Source of the DNA: Amborella trichopoda
Lineage: Eukaryota; Streptophyta; Magnoliopsida; Amborellales; Amborellaceae
Direction of reading: 5' to 3'
DNA length: 64,000 nt
Assembly: GCF_000471905.2 (NCBI RefSeq)
Contig: NW_006499827.1
Location: 793,486 to 857,485, forward strand
Within the stretch, counting starts at the first letter, position 1. Every line of letters starts with the position of its first letter. Below the pieces are notes generated by a model. That model saw nothing but the letters and a program-made list of their open reading frames with translations, had not been told where the DNA came from and made no database searches. Shown here piece after piece: positions 57,251-64,000 of the stretch. Position numbers and translations under genes: made by a program.

Positions 57251-57954
57251 TTGCACTATGTTTTGGTGGCACACACCACTATTATTCTTTGTGGGTGGCA
57301 AATGTGAAGAACCCTTTGCTAGTAGATCTCTCCCTCTCTCTTCGTGTTCAGCTCTCATCTCTCTAAAATCAAGTTAAGAGGCTTGATCAAGATTAAGTCA
57401 TTAAGTGGATTTTTGCCATGGTAGGGAAATCAACATACCGATCATAGATCCCGAGTATCATCGGAATGGCGTGGGGTGTATTAAACACTATTGAGGTAAT
57501 TTTCGGCAATTTTACCTTTTTAAATATTTACTTCTCTTCCATAAAGCCCACTTTTGTTTATTGAATAAATAATTGTATTTGAAGAGACAACAATTGAGAA
57601 TCAATTTTATTTTTATTTTATTTATTTCAAGAGTGGTTTGATTATAATTGGACATTGTAAGTGATCTTGCCGGTGTAGGGATAAAGGATTTTTGTTAATA
57701 TATATACACTGTGCTTTATCATAAAGTCCTTTCAAGCATGAGGTAAATAAAATGCAAGAAATTTATCAAAAATACGAATAAGAGATCAATTATGTAATGT
57801 TTTAATTGTATCTTTTGATATAATTTCTAAATGCCCACCAAAATACACGACTACGAGTTGAAACAGTTGAAAGAGAGTAAACTATTAGATTGTTGAAAAC
57901 TTTAAGTTGTATTTTGAAAGGAAATAACATGAACAACCTCTAGAAAAGCTAATG

Positions 57955-58639
57955 TAAATTATTAGGTGTACAACACTATTAAAGATGAGCATTACTAAGG
58001 TAAGTTAAAGGGATTAGTAAGAGTCCAATTAGGATTGATACGAGTTCATAAATGGATGGAGATTCTTGTATAAGCTCATATACTATTCTGCTGTGGGAGC
58101 ACACTGTATATTTGCTCCCTCGGGCAAAAGAGTTGGAGGATTTTCTTGATCTCAAATTTTGGGAACCATCTAATAATTAGTTTCAAAAGAGCAAATTTGG
58201 ATTTTGAGCTTTCTAACACTCGGATCTCACCCTCAAAGAATTGGACAGTCTAAATTGGACAGTCTCCATTTAGAGAGTGTAATTTGGAATTTTTTTTTAT
58301 ATATTAAGGTTAGTTTATAGGTTGAGGAGGTTACATCCCTAAAATTTGGGGCCCTTAATGTACTATTAGGTTATGTTTTGCTTGAGGAAGTAAATGAACA
58401 ACATACTCCTGAGGGAGTACGAAATCTTTGGCTTATAGATGATTCATCATTAGATCGATACTTGGTTTGATGTAAACGGGTCAAAGTCCTAGCTTTTATC
58501 TTCTTGGTATCCCTTCATGAGGTTTCTATAAGGTATTGATGAGCTGAGGTACAGAGAGAGGTGGTTCTGTGAAAAAAATACAGGGCCATTAAACCAACTT
58601 AGAGGAGAGAATAGGAAACTAACTTCGCCTTTGAGATAT
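57955..58639 (+). repeat. 5' LTR of the copia fossil
   Basis: Corresponds to 62030-62860; interrupted by a family E MITE at 58093-58424. The end against family A copy 19 is approximate. Confidence 0.65.
58093..58424. mobile_element. Family E MITE, best copy
   Basis: Inverted ends: GGGAGCACACTGTATATTTG and CTCCCTCGGGCAAAAG on the left, CTTGAGGAAGTAAATGAAC and ACTCCTGAGGGAGTACGA on the right. Lies inside the 5' LTR, so it is younger than the copia element. Confidence 0.65.
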
Positions 58640-58999
58640 GGGTGTGGTTTGTATGAGGCTGAGGCCCGAAACCATCAAAGCAAGGCACGCCTTCAAATTG
58701 TGTCGAAATTGTTGTTTCAATACTGGAAATCTTTGATGGTCTGAAATTTTTTCAGATCCAATTAAAAAATAGTGTATCAAATAGATTTATAAACACTTGA
58801 AAATCTTGAAAATTGACGGTAAAAAATTGCATTACAAGATGCACTATTTCTAAACTTGAAATCCATTTTTTTTCATGTCCATTCATCTCGAGGTTGAGAT
58901 GATCAACTTGAGGATCTTTTAGCATTGAAATAACCTCTTTTAGTGAACTTTTTTGGTGAGCCTTGATTTGATTGTCTAGGGTCTTGCCTTTATATAAGA
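58640..58999 (-). mobile_element. Family A MITE, copy 19
   Basis: Starts GGGTGTGGTTTGTATGAGGC and ends CTTTATATAAGATTTTTCC. The interior follows copy 8 (ATTACAAGATGCACTATTTC). Placed between the 5' LTR and the gag region of the copia fossil. Confidence 0.7.
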
Positions 59000-60870
59000 T
59001 TTTTCCTTGAGGTATTCACCCCAAAAAAATTAGAGTTATGTAGTTATTCCAAGAACAGGACCATAACGAGGCCTTTTCGGCCTTTTCTGACTTTCAACGG
59101 AGGTCTCGTGGTAGAGGAAGATATTGTGATTCAAAATGCCCCCAATTATTAAAGTATCCTCACTACAATTTCATGATAATGAGCTAGGTGAGTCTCGTAA
59201 AGCCACCAGACCATATAATATTTCGTGTTATATTTGTGAGAAACTCGGACATAATGCCAAATTGTTGGCATAACTAAGGAAATTATGTTCCCAAATAAAC
59301 TCATGATGAGAAAAATAAAAGAGTCGTTTGTATGCATGGTGTGTATGAAGGCAAAGACAGATGATTCAGGGATTCAACCTGTTTGAACCATATCACACCA
59401 AGAGGTGATATCTTTATCACCAGATAACCCTTGTCCAATATGCTAAGAGACATGAAAAGGGATAATTCCACAGTTTAAGTGGAAAGCAAAGGAAATAATA
59501 CACTCTAAGTTCCTAATAAAAATATTTACCAATTTTTAAATATAATTATATGTTTTAAAATTCAGAAAAATCCCACATCTGTGGGACAATTGGTAGATCA
59601 AGGCTTTCATATTATTTCCGATGACAAAGATTATAAAATCCTGGAAAAGAAAAATGGGAGGATTGTCACCTGTGGAAAGAAAGCTTGTCGTTTATTTGCG
59701 AAGGATATAGATTTGCCCTCTGTTAAGAAGAGTTCCTCCATTGACATAGCAAACTTATGACACAAGAGAATGAGGTATTACAATCTTCCTGGGCTTAAGG
59801 ACACGACAAAGAAGAGGCCAGTTACTAGGATGCCCGTGAACCAGTTTGATAGGAATCATGGTTGTGAAGTATGTGCATCTGCAAAGGTCACAATTCTACT
59901 TGTCTAAGATTACAAAATAGCAAAATACCTATTAAATATCAACCCTTGTGATGTGTAGGGTCCTGATCTAGCGGAATCTTGCAAATGTGTAATGCACTAT
60001 GTCACTTTCATTTGATGATTAAATTTCTGTGATGTAAATTCGAAGTACATGGGTACTACAAAGAATTCAAAATGCTTCTAGAGAATAAGTTAATTTAAAA
60101 ACCAAGAAATTAGGGACATATAATGGTGGAGTTTTTGCCAGATAAATTCGACGCATTCTTGAAAAAGAATGGGATTACAGGTGCCGCAAAGAAACACGCT
60201 TGCTGAGAGGAAGAATCAGCACATCGTGGAAGCTGTTGGGACACTATTCAATGGAAAGAACTTGCCTAAGGTATATTAGGAAAAGGCAATGCAGTGTACT
60301 TGATCAATCGCATGCCTTTGATCAATATCATGTAGAGCTTGATGCCATTATGCCTGATCATCAAAATTCACAGACAAATGGAAGCAGAGTCCTCTAGATG
60401 CCGTCCACTCCCATGCTTGACCGAACTTAGGAACCGAATTAAGAGTTAACTACAAAGGCAGAGGTAACGAGTTAAAAGTCTCGATAATTATTATGTTTAT
60501 GATATGCATTATGATGCATGCCTTAAATTAGCTTGAGCCGAAGAACTTTGAAGAAGCAGCAGGTAATTCAAAATGACAACATGCCATGAGGAAAGGATGA
60601 GTGCTTTTTTTTAAGAGCCAAACATTGGATTTGGTTCATCTTCCAGATGGGTAGTAAACAACGGGTTCCGAATGTATTTACAAAGTAAAACATATATCTA
60701 ATGGTGAAATTAAGTGTCACAAGGTATCATTGATAGTTAAAGGGTTTCATGACTATGAAGAGAATTTTAACCTAGTTATTGTTACAAGCATTCATGTGAT
60801 CATTGCCTTCACTGCAGTGAGAGGCTGGAAGTTCCATCATATAGACAATGAAATTGCCTTCTTGAATGGA

Positions 60871-60978
60871 GGAAATATGCTTGGGTCAAGACAGTAGAGG
60901 CTAGGTTTTTATAGGCCAACGTTTCAAGTTCCATTCCTATGTAATCTTGTCAAAACAAAAAAACAAAAAAAAAAACTA
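60871..60978 (+). mobile_element. Retroposed insert with perfect 14-bp target duplication
   Basis: CCTTCTTGAATGGA at 60857-60870 is repeated exactly at 60979-60992. The 108 bp between end in a long A-rich tail, the signature of target-primed reverse transcription. A 5'-truncated LINE or a SINE-like copy nested in the copia fossil. Confidence 0.85.
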
Positions 60979-61468
60979 CCTTCTTGAATGGAAAAATTTA
61001 ACAAAGAGGTGCATATACTCTAGCTTTTTAAGTATATGAAAATCCTTTGAAGCCTTGACATGTGTGTAAATCAAAGAAGTCTCTTACTCTCTTATGGATT
61101 GAAACAAACACTTGAGAGCATGGTTCGATAAAGGATTTATTTTATCTATGACAATTCTTTCTCTATGACAAATTTCTAAATATTCATCAATCATTCTTCT
61201 AGAGTAACAATTATTTATGCAATTTATGAAACTGAAAGAATTTAAGATTCTCTCCCCCAACTGTTAGAAATGAAAGATTTGGGAGAAATTCAATATTTTC
61301 TTATGATTAAAGTTCTAAGAGATAAACAAGGCATATTAATCATGCTAAAGTTTGTATTAGATCTACGAGCAAAGTTCAAGTCGATGGATTCAAAGCTTAT
61401 TCCAGACACCATTTAATGTGAACCACAACTTGTCAAAGAAAAATGCAAATCTCATAAAAGATGTCAGG

Positions 61469-61988
61469 TCAATGTTCGCAAATCGAACCGGAACGGTTAA
61501 CTGTACATGGGCCTGGAAGCGGTTAACCGGCTTAACCGGTAAACCAGCTGATTCAACCGCTCTCACCGGGCAAGTCCCGAGCAGTCAAACAAGTGTTGAA
61601 AAGAAAAAAAGAAATACAAAAAAAAATCTATTAAAATGTGAAAAGCATATAAAGAATGATTAAAACAAAACACATTCAAATGAAGTTGAAAATTAATGGA
61701 AAAAAAATGGATTTTAATCCATTTTATATTTTCCAAGGGCTATTTTTAAATTTTTTAAAAAAAGATGGGAAAATATAAAAGTGAGTATTAATGACAAAAA
61801 CAATTTTTTATCTGTATCATTATTTAAAGAATATTTAAAACTGCATTACAAATCAAATGCTTTATTTTTGAGAATTTATATACATTTTATGGATTATTTT
61901 TTTTCAAAATATCGGTTGATCACCCTAACAGCCCAAAACCAAAACCGGCCCCCGGCGGTTAGCGGTTAGATTGGGCGATTTTGCGAAA
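61469..61988. mobile_element. GC-ended hAT-like MITE in the copia fossil
   Basis: GC-rich arms (AACCGGAACGGTTAAC and GGTTAACCGGCTTAACC on the left; AAACCGGCCCCCGGCGG and GGTTAGCGGTTAG on the right) flank an A/T-rich core. The outermost TTCGCAAATCG is mirrored by CGATTTTGCGAAA. Nearby AAGATGTCA and AGATATGTCA may be the target duplication. Confidence 0.55.
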
Positions 61989-62029
61989 GATATGTCAAAC
62001 CATGGAGTAGGTGGGCTGATTCACCTTAA

Positions 62030-62860
62030 CATAACACAACTAAAGTTAGCAATTTAGGGGTATTAAAGATAAGCATTGCTAAGTTATTTTAGCTATGTAA
62101 GAGTCCCATCAGGATTGATAAGAGTCCCATCAGGATTGATATAGAGCTAGATGGGTTGACAGGAGTTTATAGTTGGATGGGATTTGTTTTTTGGGTATAG
62201 ATCAGTGGGAATTACAGGTCCCTACTGCTTCTAGAAATAGCCAGTGGTTTTGGGATGTATCAGTGGGAATGGAAGCTTAAGCCGTTACTTAAGAACGCTA
62301 CCACCGCGACCCAAACCCCATTCCTAATTGAATGGGATTTTCATGTACATAGATTTGTCGTTGGATAATGTATTTGATTAGATGTGATAAGGTATCCTAA
62401 TAGGTTTTATCTCATTGGATATAAATACATGGATCAGACATGATGATGTGAGGTGTAGGTAAAAAGGGGTGCATGAGGTTAAGTGAAAATAATAGAAGGC
62501 CACAACCATGGAAGAGGGGAGAGAGACAATTGAGAGGAGTTGAGGCCCGGCCTGGCCCTACGGAGCAGGGTCAGGCTGAGCTAAAAATAAATGAAAAAAA
62601 CATTAAAAAAAAAAAAAAAAAAAGATGGCCAGCCAGGCCGAACCGAGCCAACACTTAGCCCTTTGACCACAGTTTGTGGCTTAGGCCCTACTTTTTAGGG
62701 CCGGGCCGACCGTCCAGGCTGCCTAGCCTATTGCCCGCCTAAGAGTCTAGAGAGAGAAACATGAGAGTTATAGAGATAAACGACATGAGAGTTATAAACA
62801 GTGTGTATACACTCATGCCTTAGCTTTGTATTTGTCTTTGCTCTTATGTATGCATGTCAG
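62030..62860 (+). repeat. 3' LTR of the copia fossil
   Basis: Partner of 57955-58639. It has a private 21-bp duplication (GAGTCCCATCAGGATTGATA at 62101 and 62122) and is interrupted by a GC-rich element at 62535-62745. Confidence 0.65.
62535..62745. mobile_element. GC-ended hAT-like MITE in the 3' LTR
   Basis: GAGGCCCGGCCTGGCCC on the left, GGGCCGGGCCGACCGTCCAG on the right, with a long poly-A core. Same style as 42537-42960 (shared GGCCCTAC and TTTTTAGGGCCGGGCC). Confidence 0.5.
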
Positions 62861-63028
62861 ATGTGGCTCATCAACGGCCAAAACTTATGCAAATTTTCAT
62901 CAAACACCTCTAATAAATACCATTATGATCTTATGAGTTGGTGGTTGTGGTATCTTTTCCTTTTGAATTAGATGAGATTCCATTTAAGTTTACCATAATA
63001 TTTTAATAATAAAAGGATAATTTTTTAA

Positions 63029-63236
63029 GAGATTGTATACAATGAGACCATCTATCTTTATTGCAAAGAGGTCATAATTAATTGGAGCTATTAGATGTCG
63101 AAATGAATAGCTGATGAAGTTGGAGAATTTTTTTTTTAAATTTGAGTCTAGTATTCTTACAATCGTTAGATTTAAAATCTAATAAACAAGTGTGATTGTG
63201 ATCTCCTTGTTCCAACAGCAAACGATCTCTTTGTAT
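63029..63236. mobile_element. Family D MITE, decayed copy
   Basis: The left end GAGATTGTATACAATGAGAC and the right end GATCTCTTTGTATATAC are inverted. The GAGGTCATAATTAATTGG and GTGATTGTGATCTCC phrases match 25662-25895. Confidence 0.5.
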
Positions 63237-63313
63237 ATACGTTTCTATTCTTTAAAACCCTTTAATGGTCCTTTGTGCAATCATCACAGGTTGGGTAATG
63301 CATTGCCCATTTC

Positions 63314-63580
63314 AAGGTTTAAAAAACCGGATTGGGTCGCCGAACTAGTGGACCACCAGATCCAGTCAATATAGAAGAACAACCGACTCGGATCAGTTCA
63401 ATCCGCTTTGCCTTACCGAGCTAGAAAAATTTATAAACAAAAATATAAAAATTTTAAAAATGAAATTAAGTTGATATGTGAGAAAAAATTGATTACGTTG
63501 TTGTATATTTTGATGAAATTATCAAAAAAAGGAAAAAAGAAAAAAAGGATGAATACCAAGGGTCTGGTTCTATCTTAATA
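63314..63580. mobile_element. GC-ended hAT-like MITE, decayed
   Basis: AACCGGATTGGGTCGCCG on the left and AACCGACTCGGATCAG further in, followed by an A/T-rich core. Similar to 7452-7745. The right end is uncertain. Confidence 0.35.
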
Positions 63581-64000
63581 CCACGCAGCAATTTCAAAGT
63601 CTAAAATATTGTATTTTTTTTTTAAAGGAACATAAATTTTCTCGAAATTTTTTTGTTCTTGCTTCTTTTGAAATCTAAACCTTTTAACAGGATATCTATA
63701 GAAAACTTTCAAATTTTCTCGAAATTATTCAAGAAAACATAAATGGAGAAAAACTAAAATAAATACAAATATTGTTCAAAAATTAACTACACCCTACCTA
63801 CGAGGGACTAGAATAAATAAAGCAAAAAGCTTAGCATAATATTTATAAAAAAGTTTATAAAATTTTTTATAAAAATTATGATTTCTCAAACATTTTTAGG
63901 AAAGCCCCAAGTGGAGACAAAAAAATTAATATTAAAAAAAATATATATATATATATATATATATAACCTACCTAACACCAGCTAGAATAAAAGACAATCG
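63581..64000. other. AT-rich end of window with (AT)n tract
   Basis: (AT)n at 63941-63964. Nothing else recognised. Confidence 0.6.

Larger units (their letters stand above)
55288..57954. other. Intergenic, unclassified, with local duplications
   Basis: Contains a tandem duplication (56105-56290) and a minisatellite (57020-57250). CTATAAAAGGA at about 56944 followed by a CT-rich stretch looks like the promoter/R part of an unrecognised LTR, but no second copy is in the window. No host gene seen. Confidence 0.4.
57955..62860 (+). mobile_element. Ty1/copia LTR retrotransposon, broken fossil
   Basis: Fossil. LTRs at about 57955-58639 and 62030-62860 share phrases in the same order (AGCATTACTAAG / AGCATTGCTAAG; GTCCAATTAGGATTGAT / GTCCCATCAGGATTGAT; GATGAGCTGAGGT / GATGATGTGAGGT). 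Internal parts in copia order: gag zinc-knuckle region near 59225, pre-integrase region near 59690-59900, integrase region near 60180-60300, reverse transcriptase regions between about 60770 and 61330. The LTRs are strongly diverged, so it is old. Broken, with ten or more breaks plus at least five later insertions. Confidence 0.75.

Noticed and set aside
1232-58999. Regularly recurring repeats considered as a CRISPR-like array
   Set aside because: The copies are about 390-bp MITEs at irregular distances, both orientations, in a eukaryotic genome.
61418-61663. 81-codon open frame
   Set aside because: Spans the junction of the copia fossil and a GC-ended MITE; chance frame.

Overview
This is a plant nuclear window from a flowering plant: AT-rich, full of (CT)n/(GA)n and (AT)n microsatellites, with one intron-bearing gene and otherwise layer on layer of old transposable elements. 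Most repeats are heavily decayed and few look recent. That pattern fits a slowly turning-over, early-diverging angiosperm genome (Amborella-like), but the species guess is weak inference. There is nothing prokaryotic here: no operons, CRISPR arrays, phage or toxin systems.

The only host gene I can support is a sterol C4-methyl oxidase of the SMO1 type on the + strand (coding exons 39969-40298, 41609-41931, 46757-46904, 47321-47353, 47500-47574). It predicts an intact 302-residue ER membrane enzyme with the full set of histidine boxes. Intron 1 contains a 720-N assembly gap inside a (CT)n tract. Intron 2 is 4.8 kb and carries a C-run motif, a minisatellite, a GC-rich repeat and an RTE LINE piece.

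Repeats, by the names used below. Family A: about 390-bp MITE-like elements, about 19 copies spread from 1.2 to 59 kb, each end carrying a short self-complementary block whose sequence differs between copies. Family B: about 500 bp with long terminal inverted repeats (20269-20768, 38607-39109, part at 14735-15139). Family C: foldback MITEs in 21.8-22.8 kb. Family D: about 230 bp (25662-25895 and pieces). Family E: ends rich in CTCCCTCAGG-like motifs (58093-58424 and pieces). Family F: 11331-11640 and 38317-38606. hAT-like non-autonomous elements with recognisable 8-bp target duplications lie at 30652-31055, 51347-51963 and 54781-55287. A probable non-autonomous Helitron occupies 13294-15787 in reverse orientation. 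Two long-inverted-repeat elements lie at 1-1112 and 32195-32875.

LINE remains: RTE-type 3' pieces at 3650-4090 (+), 12045-12408 (-), 21296-21620 with 23495-23756 (-), 30171-30262 (-) and 45664-45870 (-); L1-type pieces with zinc-binding and/or RNase H-like regions at 6580-7092 (+), 48105-49500 (-) and 54190-54780 (+). LTR fossils: a probable solo copia-type LTR at 21621-23494 that splits an RTE LINE and itself holds two family C MITEs, and a broken copia element at 57955-62860 with both LTRs recognisable and at least five later insertions. The insertion order can be read from target-site duplications at several points.

The most interesting signal is not a gene. It is the recurrence of terminal palindromes in family A that keep base pairing while changing sequence, and a similar set of palindromes sharing a TAATAG centre at 35995-36510. 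All comparisons were made by eye, so coordinates of decayed repeats are approximate.
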